In this document: positions 7,441 to 14,773 of the stretch, one piece after another
Layout of the letters: every line of letters starts with the position of its first letter
Position numbering within the stretch: position 1 is the stretch's first letter
Assembly: GCA_024280375.1 (NCBI GenBank)
Contig: JAJRQF010000112.1
Coordinates: 1-42,802 of the forward strand
DNA: 42,802 nt
Reading direction: 5' to 3'
Source: Alphaproteobacteria bacterium
GTDB taxonomy: Bacteria > Pseudomonadota > Alphaproteobacteria > Rhizobiales > Rhizobiaceae
Translations under genes and position numbers: made by a program
The notes under the pieces: generated by a model
What the model saw: only the letters and a program-made list of their open reading frames with translations
Database searches by the model: none
What the model was told of the DNA's origin: nothing

Positions 7441-8427
7441 TCACACGGAAGGTGTGTTGCCCGCAAGGATTGAGCTGAACAGCTTTTGATCGATGTTGCC
7501 ACCCGTGAGGATAACGCCAACCCGCTTGCCTTTTACCCTGTCTTTTTCCTGCAATAATGCCGCAAGACTTGCGGCACCCGCACCTTCCGCCAGATTGTGG
7601 GTATCAGTATAATAGGCGCGTATGGCATCGGCAATTTCATCATCACTAACTTCGACAATGCGTTCCGCGCCTTCGAGAACTATCTCTAAAGCGGCCGCAT
7701 CCGGTGTGCGTACTGCCATGCCATCGGCAAATGTGTTGGCTGAATTGGTAATGACGCTCTGGCCTGAGCGAAATGAAAGCGAATAGGCATTTGCATTGGT
7801 GGAAACCACGCCAACAATTTTGGTTTTAAGGCCAAGCAGATCGCGCTGGGTGATCAAAGAGCAAATTCCGGAGCCAAGGCCGATCGGTACATAAACCGTA
7901 TCTAGCGGACCTCCCGCATTGCGCACCGCGGTAAAGAGTTCGCGGCCATAGGTTGAGACGCCCATTGTTAATTCGCGCATAAATGATGGCATCATATCTA
8001 GGCCGCGTTCGCTGGCGAGATCGCGGGCAATACCCGCGGCCGCGTCAAAATCTTCTCCGGCTTCGATTAGTTCAGCGCCCTGCGCCCGCATGGCTGCATT
8101 TTTTTCAATACTGTTGCCCTTTGGCACAACGATTGTGACGGGCACGCGTTCGCGCCTTCCAGCCGTTGCCAGGCTTTGGCCGTGGTTTCCCCTGGTTGCA
8201 GAAACAATGCCGCCGGTTGCTCTGCCGTCATTTCTAATCCGCATATAGACCAGCCCGCCGCGCAATTTGAACGCGCCGGTGGGTGTTTGATTTTCATGCT
8301 TTACCCAGGTCTCGCAGCCGGTTCTTTGGCTTAATAGCGGCCAAACATGCTGAAGGGTTGGCGTCATAAAATCGTAGACGATTTTAGCGGCATGCTGAAA
8401 GTCTTGTTCGGAAAATAAATGTGCCAT
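7441..8427 (-). CDS. Threonine/serine dehydratase-like PLP enzyme
   Basis: Encodes 328 aa, a fold-type II PLP enzyme of the threonine ammonia-lyase family without a C-terminal ACT regulatory domain, like catabolic or side-pathway dehydratases. The PLP lysine is Lys54 in TGAFKLRGG; SATRGNHGQS is the substrate/Asn loop; PIGLGSGI binds the PLP phosphate; the C-terminal VILTGGNID completes the PLP pocket. Likely reaction: deamination of threonine, serine or a related hydroxyamino acid to a 2-oxoacid. It converges on the FNR gene with an 18-base gap. No Shine-Dalgarno sequence is visible before the ATG; instead a terminator-like hairpin ends 8 bases upstream. Confidence 0.87.
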   Translation of the reverse strand: MAHLFSEQDFQHAAKIVYDFMTPTLQHVWPLLSQRTGCETWVKHENQTPTGAFKLRGGLVYMRIRNDGRATGGIVSATRGNHGQSLATAGRRERVPVTIVVPKGNSIEKNAAMRAQGAELIEAGEDFDAAAGIARDLASERGLDMMPSFMRELTMGVSTYGRELFTAVRNAGGPLDTVYVPIGLGSGICSLITQRDLLGLKTKIVGVVSTNANAYSLSFRSGQSVITNSANTFADGMAVRTPDAAALEIVLEGAERIVEVSDDEIADAIRAYYTDTHNLAEGAGAASLAALLQEKDRVKGKRVGVILTGGNIDQKLFSSILAGNTPSV

Positions 8428-8435
8428 AATGAAAA

Positions 8436-8461
8436 GGGCCAGTCGATTTCTCGATTGGCCC
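8436..8461 (-). terminator. GAAA-capped terminator-like hairpin at the dehydratase start
   Basis: On the minus strand GGGCCAATCGA-GAAA-TCGACTGGCCC forms an 11-pair stem with one wobble pair and a GNRA tetraloop, followed by TTTTCATT and then the ATG of the dehydratase at 8427. It may be an attenuator for that gene or a terminator of transcription coming from the 8.5-10.2 kb side. Confidence 0.6.
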
Positions 8462-8495
8462 TGTTGTTCCTTGGGGCTGAACCCAATTAAGAATA

Positions 8496-8700
8496 CGAGC
8501 TGTGTTGGAGGTAAAATGGTTCAATTTAAGGAGAAAAATGAAAGGCGATGTTGCCCATCGACGAAGCTATTCGACGCTGAAGTGGGCCATTTTACCTCCA
8601 ACCCTTGGGGCAGCTCGACAATTTAGCCTCACAGCGTTGAAAACTCCTCATTGGGGGTCGCCCAAATCGATCATTTTCGCTTTGTGAGATCAAAATTGTC
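8496..8700. repeat. Two adjoining imperfect inverted-repeat structures
   Basis: First unit, 8496-8617: outer arms CGAGCTG/CAGCTCG and inner perfect 15-base arms 8505-8519 (TTGGAGGTAAAATGG) and 8587-8601. Second unit, 8617-8700: arms 8617-8636 and 8678-8700 share GACAATTT and CTCACA..GCG, with a TTGGG/CCCAA mini-hairpin inside. Short reading frames here show no family resemblance. The region fills the gap between two minus-strand genes. It looks like a miniature mobile element remnant or a structured RNA; I do not recognise it. Confidence 0.55.
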
Positions 8701-8744
8701 TAACTGCACAGCCGCATTCCTAATTGAGTCCAGACCCTGGTTTA

Positions 8745-10241
8745 TCACATTGTCGGGATTGAGAAATCCGCGCCTTCCTTGATACCAGAAGGCCAACGTG
8801 AGGTAACCGTTTTGGTGCGGGTATAGAAGCGGAATGCATCTGGCCCGTGCTGGTTGAGATCGCCAAACCCGGAACGTTTCCAGCCGCCAAAGGTGTAGTA
8901 GGCAAGTGGCACGGGAATTGGCACGTTCACGCCGACCATGCCGATATTTATGCGGCTGGCGAAATCACGGGCAGTATCGCCGTCACGGGTAAACATGGCA
9001 ACGCCATTGCCGTATTCGTGGGTCATGGCGAGATCAAGAGCTTCTTCGTAATTTTCGGTACGGGCAATGGTTAGAACCGGTCCGAAGATTTCCTGCTTGT
9101 AGATTTCCATATCCTTGGTGACATTATCAAACAGGCAACCGCCCATGAAATAGCCGTTCTCATAGCCCTGCATGGAGAATTCGCGTCCATCAACCACAAG
9201 GGTAGCACCCTCTTCAACGCCGGTATCTACAAAGCCTTTAACGCGGGCAAGTGCTTCCTTGGTGACCAATGGGCCAAAGTCTGCATCATCACCGGCAGTG
9301 TAGGGGGCGATTTTGAGGGCTTCAACGCGCGGGGTGAGTTTTTCAACCAACCGGTCGGCGGTTTCCTTGCCAACTGGTACTGCGACGGAAATTGCCATGC
9401 AGCGTTCACCGGCAGCGCCATAGCTTGAACCGATCAATGCATCGACCACCTGGTCCATATCTGCATCTGGCATAACGATCATATGGTTTTTGGCACCACC
9501 AAAGCACTGAACCCGTTTGCCATTGGCGCAGCCGCGTGAATAGACATATTCAGCGATTGCGGTTGAACCAACAAAGCCAATACCGGCAATATCCGGGTGG
9601 TCGAGAAGGCCATCAACGGCCTCTTTGTCGCCGTTCACCACATTGAGAATGCCGGCAGGAAGACCTGCTTCAAGCATCAGTTCAGCCAGCATAAGCGGCA
9701 CAGATGGATCACGCTCGGATGGTTTGAGGATAAAGGCATTGCCGCAAACAATTGCCGGGCAGAATTTCCACATCGGGATCATTGCGGGGAAATTAAACGG
9801 TGTGATGCCAGCGGCAACACCCACGGGCTGGCGAATGGAATACATATCAATGCCGGGACCGGCACCTTCAGAATATTCGCCTTTCAGCATTTGCGGTGCA
9901 CCGATGCAAAATTCTGCAACTTCGAGACCGCGAATAATATCGCCTTTGGCATCGGGAATTGTTTTGCCGTGCTCGCGGGAAAGAGCTTCAGCAAGCTTCT
10001 CCATATCGCGGTTCAACAGGTCAACAAATTTCATCATAACCCGTCCGCGTTTTTGCGGATTGGTTGCGCCCCAAGCAGGTTGCGCTGCTTTTGCATTGGC
10101 AATGGCTGCATTCAGTTCTTCTGCATTGGCAAGTGGAACTTTCTTTTCCACCTCACCGATTGCCGGGTTGTAGATGTCGGCAAAACGGCCGGACGTGCCC
10201 TTAACCCGCTCGCCACCAATGATGTGATAAAGTTCTTCCAT
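8745..10241 (-). CDS. mmsA: Methylmalonate-semialdehyde dehydrogenase (CoA-acylating)
   Basis: Encodes 498 aa. I chose the ATG at 10241, preceded by GGAGAG, over a TTG 18 bases further upstream that lies before that ribosome site. It is an aldehyde dehydrogenase-superfamily enzyme that converts methylmalonate semialdehyde (valine, thymine or inositol breakdown) to propionyl-CoA. Visible: PFNFPAMIPMWKF near 148-160, FVGSTAIAEYVY 223-234, and catalytic Cys281 in AGERCMA. The usual general-base Glu is absent after CFGGAKNH, as expected for the CoA-acylating MMSDH branch. The C-terminal GFGDLNQHGPDAFRFYTRTKTV is typical. It is transcribed alone; two operator-like palindromes lie upstream. Confidence 0.95.
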   Translation of the reverse strand: MEELYHIIGGERVKGTSGRFADIYNPAIGEVEKKVPLANAEELNAAIANAKAAQPAWGATNPQKRGRVMMKFVDLLNRDMEKLAEALSREHGKTIPDAKGDIIRGLEVAEFCIGAPQMLKGEYSEGAGPGIDMYSIRQPVGVAAGITPFNFPAMIPMWKFCPAIVCGNAFILKPSERDPSVPLMLAELMLEAGLPAGILNVVNGDKEAVDGLLDHPDIAGIGFVGSTAIAEYVYSRGCANGKRVQCFGGAKNHMIVMPDADMDQVVDALIGSSYGAAGERCMAISVAVPVGKETADRLVEKLTPRVEALKIAPYTAGDDADFGPLVTKEALARVKGFVDTGVEEGATLVVDGREFSMQGYENGYFMGGCLFDNVTKDMEIYKQEIFGPVLTIARTENYEEALDLAMTHEYGNGVAMFTRDGDTARDFASRINIGMVGVNVPIPVPLAYYTFGGWKRSGFGDLNQHGPDAFRFYTRTKTVTSRWPSGIKEGADFSIPTM

Positions 10242-10263
10242 GTTTCTCTCCGCGATCAAAAAT

Positions 10264-10297
10264 TGACCAAATGGTCATATACTGAATTGTTTCAATT
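10264..10297. promoter_or_regulatory. Two operator-like palindromes upstream of mmsA
   Basis: TGACC-AAAT-GGTCA (10264-10277) and AATTG-TTT-CAATT (10285-10297) are perfect short palindromes 23-56 bases upstream of the mmsA ATG. Position and symmetry fit binding sites for a dimeric repressor; no regulator gene is adjacent. Confidence 0.45.
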
Positions 10298-10482
10298 GAG
10301 AAGCCATTATCAGTCCAATTTTTTTTAACGTGCAGTACCAAATCTATCCGGCAGCAAGTGCCAGATTCTGCCCGGATATTGGCGGGGATATTGACCAGGA
10401 TAATGACTTCTATAATAACTTGGACAATGCCGGGCCAAGTCGACCATATTCGGGCTTGTGGTGATGCTTAGAAACGTCCGTA

Positions 10483-10965
10483 TTAACCGTCGGCCAGTTG
10501 CCGCACTTTGGGAATAATATGCTCGCCCTCAAACGCTATATGGCGTCGAATACCTTCGAAGAAACCGCGTAACATATAACCGGTCGTTTCAGGATTTTGG
10601 GTTTTGTCTCCCTTGGCCCAATCCAGCAATACATCGGTGAGCTCTTGCGAGTAACTTTCATCTTCCCAATGTTCATAACGTAATCGCTCAAGGCTGGATT
10701 CCAGCGCCGCATCGTGTTTCTTCAGTTCATCCAATACGGGGAACAATTCGTATTCTTCAAAATCGTGGGCGGATTTCACTGCCGGGTAAAGCGAGCGTGC
10801 AGCGTGCAGGCATTTTTGTGGATCCACGTCATCGGGAAGCGAATCGGCAATATCTTCCAGTGATTTGCATAGCGCAAGTTGCTCGCGGCAATGCTGTTCC
10901 ATGCCTTGAACCAGTTTATTCAACTCGCATTTTGAAAGTATTGGCTTAATTTCTGTATCGACCAT
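10483..10965 (-). CDS. Hemerythrin-like (HHE) domain protein
   Basis: Encodes 160 aa from the ATG at 10965; an upstream in-frame ATG at 11031 abuts the FNR box and cannot sensibly be the start. The four-helix HHE domain shows candidate di-iron ligands His25, His67 and Glu71 (HDFEEYELFP), His99, and His142/Glu146 (RHIAFEGEHIIP). Such proteins bind a di-iron centre and react with O2 or NO, or act in iron-sulfur repair. The gene is divergent from ccoN and has its own FNR box centred 72 bases upstream of the start. Expression under low oxygen is the likely state; the exact role is open. Confidence 0.85.
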   Translation of the reverse strand: MVDTEIKPILSKCELNKLVQGMEQHCREQLALCKSLEDIADSLPDDVDPQKCLHAARSLYPAVKSAHDFEEYELFPVLDELKKHDAALESSLERLRYEHWEDESYSQELTDVLLDWAKGDKTQNPETTGYMLRGFFEGIRRHIAFEGEHIIPKVRQLADG

Positions 10966-11030
10966 TAGTAACAGCCCGTCAAAGCATGTGTTGTGCTGAT
11001 GGCAGATTAGGGTGCAAAACCTACCATGCA

Positions 11031-11044
11031 TTGATCCAGATCAA
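11031..11044. promoter_or_regulatory. FNR box, hemerythrin-side promoter
   Basis: TTGAT-CCAG-ATCAA is a perfect match to the FNR/FixK consensus TTGAT-N4-ATCAA. If it works at the usual -41.5, the minus-strand transcript would begin near 10996, about 30 bases upstream of the hemerythrin ATG at 10965. Confidence 0.85.
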
Positions 11045-11099
11045 AGCCCAAAATCGGGTGTAATGGCAAAAGAGAATTAGCTTGAATAAAGTCGTGTAA

Positions 11100-11113
11100 T
11101 TGATCTATATCAA
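11100..11113. promoter_or_regulatory. FNR box, ccoN promoter
   Basis: TTGAT-CTAT-ATCAA is a perfect FNR/FixK site. Activation from -41.5 would place the transcription start near 11148, leaving a leader of about 55 bases before the ccoN ATG at 11203. It lies 69 bases from the other box, so the two divergent promoters have separate sites. Confidence 0.88.
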
Positions 11114-11202
11114 TGAAAATGAAAGTTCTTGCGCCTACTGCATTTATACATGCAATATTTTGAATGTGATTAATTGAACAAAACGACCAACGGGGGGAAC
11201 CC

Positions 11203-12816
11203 ATGAAATTTTTGACCGAAACACTCATTTTGGGTGTCGGCGCATTGCTGGCTCTATTGGGCGCAGCTTTTGCCAAGGATGATCTATTCCAGGCACATGC
11301 ATGGGTTTTGTTTTTTGTGCTGCTGGGCAGTACAATTTTATTGATGCGCAAGGTGGAAGTTGTTGCTTCAAACGCGCCACCGCCCGATACATCCGGCTAT
11401 ATGGATGGGGTAATTCGTTATGGGGTAATCGCTACCCTGTTTTGGGGTATTGTGGGATTTTTGGTCGGTGTGATCATTGCAACGCAATTGGCGTTCCCAA
11501 TTGCCAATATAGAACCCTGGTTCAATTTTGGCCGTATGCGGCCTTTGCATACCTCGGCTGTAATATTTGCCTTTGGCGGTAATGCGTTGATTGCCACCAG
11601 TTTTTTTGTTGTGCAGCGCACCTCGCGCGCACGGCTGTTTGGCGGTGATCTCGCCTGGTTTGTATTTTGGGGCTATCAGCTGTTTATCATCATGGCAGCA
11701 ACAGGTTATTTGCTGGGTTCTACCCAATCGCGCGAATATGCTGAGCCGGAATGGTATGTTGATATCTGGCTGACAATTGTCTGGGTTGCATATCTGGTCG
11801 TATTTATGGGGACGATTGTGCGCCGGAAGGAGCCACATATTTATGTGGCGAACTGGTTCTATCTTTCCTTTATCATCACCGTTGCGATGCTTCACATCGT
11901 GAACAATCTGGCAGTGCCCGCTTCATTCCTCGGAGCAAAAAGCTTCTCGCTGTTTTCCGGTGTGCAGGACGCGCTTACCCAGTGGTGGTATGGGCATAAT
12001 GCGGTTGGCTTCTTCCTGACGGCCGGCTTCCTTGGCATGATGTACTATTTCGTGCCGAAGCAGATCCAGCGTCCGGTTTATTCCTATCGATTGTCCATTG
12101 TGCATTTTTGGGGCCTGATTTTCCTGTATATCTGGGCCGGCCCTCACCATCTGCATTACACGGCTCTGCCCGATTGGGCGCAGACCCTTGGTATGGTGTT
12201 CTCCATTATGCTTTGGATGCCCTCATGGGGCGGCATGATCAACGGTCTGATGACCTTGTCAGGGGCATGGGACAAATTGCGGACCGATCCTATAATTCGC
12301 ATGATGATGATCTCCATCGCATTTTACGGCATGTCGACCTTCGAAGGCCCGTTAATGGCAATTAAATCGGTGAACTCACTGTCGCATTATACTGACTGGA
12401 CAATTGGTCATGTGCATTCAGGTGCATTGGGCTGGAATGGCATGATTACATTTGCGTCACTCTATTACCTTGTCCCTGTATTGTGGAAACGTGAGCGGTT
12501 ATATTCGCTGCGATTGGTAAACTGGCACCTTTGGCTGGCGACACTTGGCATTGTGGTTTATGCCTCGGTTATGTGGGTTTCCGGCATCACACAAGGTTTG
12601 ATGTGGCGCGAATATGATAGCCAGGGTTATCTGGTTTACTCATTCGCTGAAACGGTTGCGGCACTTCACCCATATTACGTGCTTCGCACCCTTGGTGGGC
12701 TGATGTATCTGAGCGGTGCTTTGATCATGGTCTACAATATTTACAAAACCATTCGCGGAGATATCCGGGAAGAGGCACCTATGGGTGCACCTGCCCAGGC
12801 TGTTCCTGCAGAGTGA
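11203..12816 (+). CDS. ccoN: cbb3-type cytochrome c oxidase subunit I
   Basis: Encodes 537 aa, the catalytic membrane subunit of the high-affinity cbb3 oxidase, which reduces O2 to water and pumps protons under low oxygen. More than twelve hydrophobic helices are evident. Haem and CuB ligands lie in [28 protein letters not shown] (CuB His and the cross-linked Tyr region), [13 protein letters not shown] and [16 protein letters not shown]. The N-terminal extra hydrophobic segment ([16 protein letters not shown]) is common in alphaproteobacterial FixN. GGGGG at 11192-11196 is near the start. First gene of ccoNOQP; the FNR box lies about 90 bases upstream. Confidence 0.97.
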   Translation: MKFLTETLILGVGALLALLGAAFAKDDLFQAHAWVLFFVLLGSTILLMRKVEVVASNAPPPDTSGYMDGVIRYGVIATLFWGIVGFLVGVIIATQLAFPIANIEPWFNFGRMRPLHTSAVIFAFGGNALIATSFFVVQRTSRARLFGGDLAWFVFWGYQLFIIMAATGYLLGSTQSREYAEPEWYVDIWLTIVWVAYLVVFMGTIVRRKEPHIYVANWFYLSFIITVAMLHIVNNLAVPASFLGAKSFSLFSGVQDALTQWWYGHNAVGFFLTAGFLGMMYYFVPKQIQRPVYSYRLSIVHFWGLIFLYIWAGPHHLHYTALPDWAQTLGMVFSIMLWMPSWGGMINGLMTLSGAWDKLRTDPIIRMMMISIAFYGMSTFEGPLMAIKSVNSLSHYTDWTIGHVHSGALGWNGMITFASLYYLVPVLWKRERLYSLRLVNWHLWLATLGIVVYASVMWVSGITQGLMWREYDSQGYLVYSFAETVAALHPYYVLRTLGGLMYLSGALIMVYNIYKTIRGDIREEAPMGAPAQAVPAE

Positions 12817-12826
12817 GGAGATAAAG

Positions 12827-13564
12827 ATGTCAATATTAGACAAACACGGATTTATTGAACGCAGTCCGACGCTGTTGTTTATCTTCTCGCTGATTGTGGT
12901 TTCGATTGGTGGGATAGTGGAAATCGCTCCACTGTTCTATCTTCAAAACACAATTGAAAAAGTGGAAGGCATGCGGCCCTATACGCCTTTGGAACTGGCG
13001 GGCCGCAATATCTATGTGCGTGAGGGTTGCTATCTTTGCCACAGCCAGATGATCAGGCCTTTTCGTGATGAAGTTGAGCGCTATGGTCATTATTCGCTGG
13101 CGGCTGAAAGCATGTATGACCACCCGTTCCAATGGGGTTCGAAACGAACCGGACCCGATTTGGCGCGTGTGGGCGGTCGCTATTCGGACGAATGGCATGT
13201 GGGTCATTTAACCCAGCCGCGTGATGTGGTGCCTGAATCAATTATGCCGACATATGCATTTTTGAAAACAACGCCGCTTGAGATTAAAACCATCAAAAGC
13301 CATCTGGAAGCCAACAGTGCGGTTGGTGTGCCATATACCGATGATATGATTGCCAATGCCGTGCGTGATCTTAAAGCGCAGGTCGATCCTGATTCTGACG
13401 ACGCGGATGGCTTGATCGAACGGTATGGAGAAAAAGTCAGCGTCCGTTCATTCGATGGTGAGAACAAGGTCATCAGTGAAATGGATGCGTTGGTTGCATA
13501 TCTGCAAATGCTTGGAACGCTTGTCGATCTTAATGCATATCAAGCCAACCCAACTCTTCGATAG
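12827..13564 (+). CDS. ccoO: cbb3-type cytochrome c oxidase subunit II (monohaem)
   Basis: Encodes 245 aa, starting at the ATG at 12827 with GTGAGGAG just upstream; the frame is open further left but lacks a site. It has one N-terminal membrane anchor (about 13-38) and a periplasmic haem c site Cys68-x-x-Cys71-His72 (CYLCHSQ). [20 protein letters not shown] and SIMPTYAFL, with a Met axial ligand, are hallmark CcoO segments. It passes electrons from CcoP to CcoN. Gap to ccoN is 10 bases. Confidence 0.96.
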   Translation: MSILDKHGFIERSPTLLFIFSLIVVSIGGIVEIAPLFYLQNTIEKVEGMRPYTPLELAGRNIYVREGCYLCHSQMIRPFRDEVERYGHYSLAAESMYDHPFQWGSKRTGPDLARVGGRYSDEWHVGHLTQPRDVVPESIMPTYAFLKTTPLEIKTIKSHLEANSAVGVPYTDDMIANAVRDLKAQVDPDSDDADGLIERYGEKVSVRSFDGENKVISEMDALVAYLQMLGTLVDLNAYQANPTLR

Positions 13565-13572
13565 GGGTCATC

Positions 13573-13734
13573 ATGGATTACAATACATTGCGACATATGG
13601 CGGATAGCTGGGGGCTGCTCTACATGTTCTTGATTTTCATCGGGGTTGTGCTGTTTGCGTTTCGGCCGGGATCGAAGAAAGTTTATGAAGATGTGGCCAA
13701 TATCCCGTTGAAAGAGGATGAACTAGATGGCTGA
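13573..13734 (+). CDS. ccoQ: cbb3-type cytochrome oxidase subunit CcoQ
   Basis: Encodes 53 aa, beginning MDYNTLRHMADSWG and ending KEDELDG. A single transmembrane helix spans about 15-30 (LLYMFLIFIGVVLFAF), followed by RPGSKK and an acidic tail with KVYEDVANIPL, the standard CcoQ layout. It stabilises the oxidase complex. It lies 8 bases after ccoO, with a GGGG site, and overlaps ccoP by 8 bases (ATGGCTGA), indicating translational coupling. Confidence 0.93.
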   Translation: MDYNTLRHMADSWGLLYMFLIFIGVVLFAFRPGSKKVYEDVANIPLKEDELDG

Positions 13735-14596
13735 GAAAAAGATTGATGAAATCTCTGGTGTTGAAACAACGGGCCATGAGTGGGACGGTATTACCGAGCT
13801 GAATAATCCCTTGCCGCGTTGGTGGTTGTACACCATGTATTTGTGCATATTGTTTTCTATTGGCTATGTGATTTACTATCCGGCAATTCCGTTGTTGACC
13901 GAAGCAACAAAGGGGATATCTGGCATAACCACCCGTGGCGAGCTTATGAAAGAACTGGCCGCTGCCAAGGCTTCCAGAGCCGGGCTGATTGCCAAAATTG
14001 AAGAGGCCAGCGTTGAAGAAATTGTCGGTGATACCGAGTTGAAACGCTTTGCTCTTTCCGCCGGTAGCTCTTTGTTCAAGGTGAACTGCGTTCAATGCCA
14101 TGGATCTGGCGCACAGGGCGCTCCGGGCTTTCCCAATCTGAATGATGATGATTGGCTTTGGGGTGGTGATCTTGATGCGATTTATCAAACCATTGCTCAT
14201 GGCGCCCGATATGAACAGGACGATGATACCAGAACTTCGGAAATGCCGGCATTTGGCAAGGATGAGTTATTGGATCGTAACCAAATAGCCAGTATTGCCG
14301 AACACGTTCTTAAAATTTCTGATTTTGAATATGATGCGGAAAAAGAAAAAGAGGGTGCACCTTTATTCGCTGAGAATTGCAGTGCCTGCCATGGTGTCGA
14401 TGGCAAAGGAAACAGTGAATTTGGCGCACCAAATCTTGCGGATGCGCTGTGGTTATATGCCGGAAATCGCCAAGCAATTATCGCACAGGTGAATGCGCCA
14501 AAACATGGTGAGATGCCCGCATGGAACAGCCGCCTTGGCGATGTGGCGGTAAAACAGCTTGCAATATATGTGCATAATCTGGGTGGTGGCCAATAG
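13727..14596 (+). CDS. ccoP: cbb3-type cytochrome c oxidase subunit III (dihaem)
   Basis: Encodes 289 aa, the electron entry subunit. The N-terminal part has NPLPRWWLYTMYLCILFSIG, the characteristic start of the single membrane helix, then YPAIPLL. Two haem c sites follow: Cys121/Cys124/His125 (CVQCH) and Cys218/Cys221/His222 (CSACH). Met axial ligands are probably in EMPAFG and EMPAWN. Last gene of ccoNOQP; 177 bases separate it from ccoG. Confidence 0.96.
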   Translation: MAEKKIDEISGVETTGHEWDGITELNNPLPRWWLYTMYLCILFSIGYVIYYPAIPLLTEATKGISGITTRGELMKELAAAKASRAGLIAKIEEASVEEIVGDTELKRFALSAGSSLFKVNCVQCHGSGAQGAPGFPNLNDDDWLWGGDLDAIYQTIAHGARYEQDDDTRTSEMPAFGKDELLDRNQIASIAEHVLKISDFEYDAEKEKEGAPLFAENCSACHGVDGKGNSEFGAPNLADALWLYAGNRQAIIAQVNAPKHGEMPAWNSRLGDVAVKQLAIYVHNLGGGQ

Positions 14597-14674
14597 GCCG
14601 CTTTGCTTAATCTGGACGGTTTCAGCGTTCCGGCCAAATCAATGAAACGGTGGTGCCTGCTGCACCCCGTTTTA

Positions 14675-14699
14675 GGGTCTTGACCCAAATTTGGGTCAA
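14675..14699. promoter_or_regulatory. Overlapping palindromes between ccoP and ccoG
   Basis: TTGACCCAAA-TTTGGGTCAA (14680-14699) is a perfect 20-base palindrome about 75 bases before the ccoG start. It shares GACCC with a preceding mini-hairpin GGGTC-TT-GACCC (14675-14686), so the two structures exclude each other. The half-sites resemble FNR (TTGA/TCAA) but are 6 bases too far apart for an FNR dimer. No T-run follows, so it is not a standard terminator. Confidence 0.6.
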
Positions 14700-14773
14700 T
14701 TCGATATGTTAGTTTCAGTAGCGAATTGAAGTGATTTAGTTGTTGCGGTTTTTACGATACGGGAACATTGGTT

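Noticed and set aside
8429-8687. Short plus-strand frames in the inverted-repeat region
   Set aside because: They cover palindromic sequence and show no conserved protein motif, although AAGGAG precedes one ATG.
9597-10328. Long frame antisense to mmsA
   Set aside because: Shadow of a well-supported gene; no domains recognisable.
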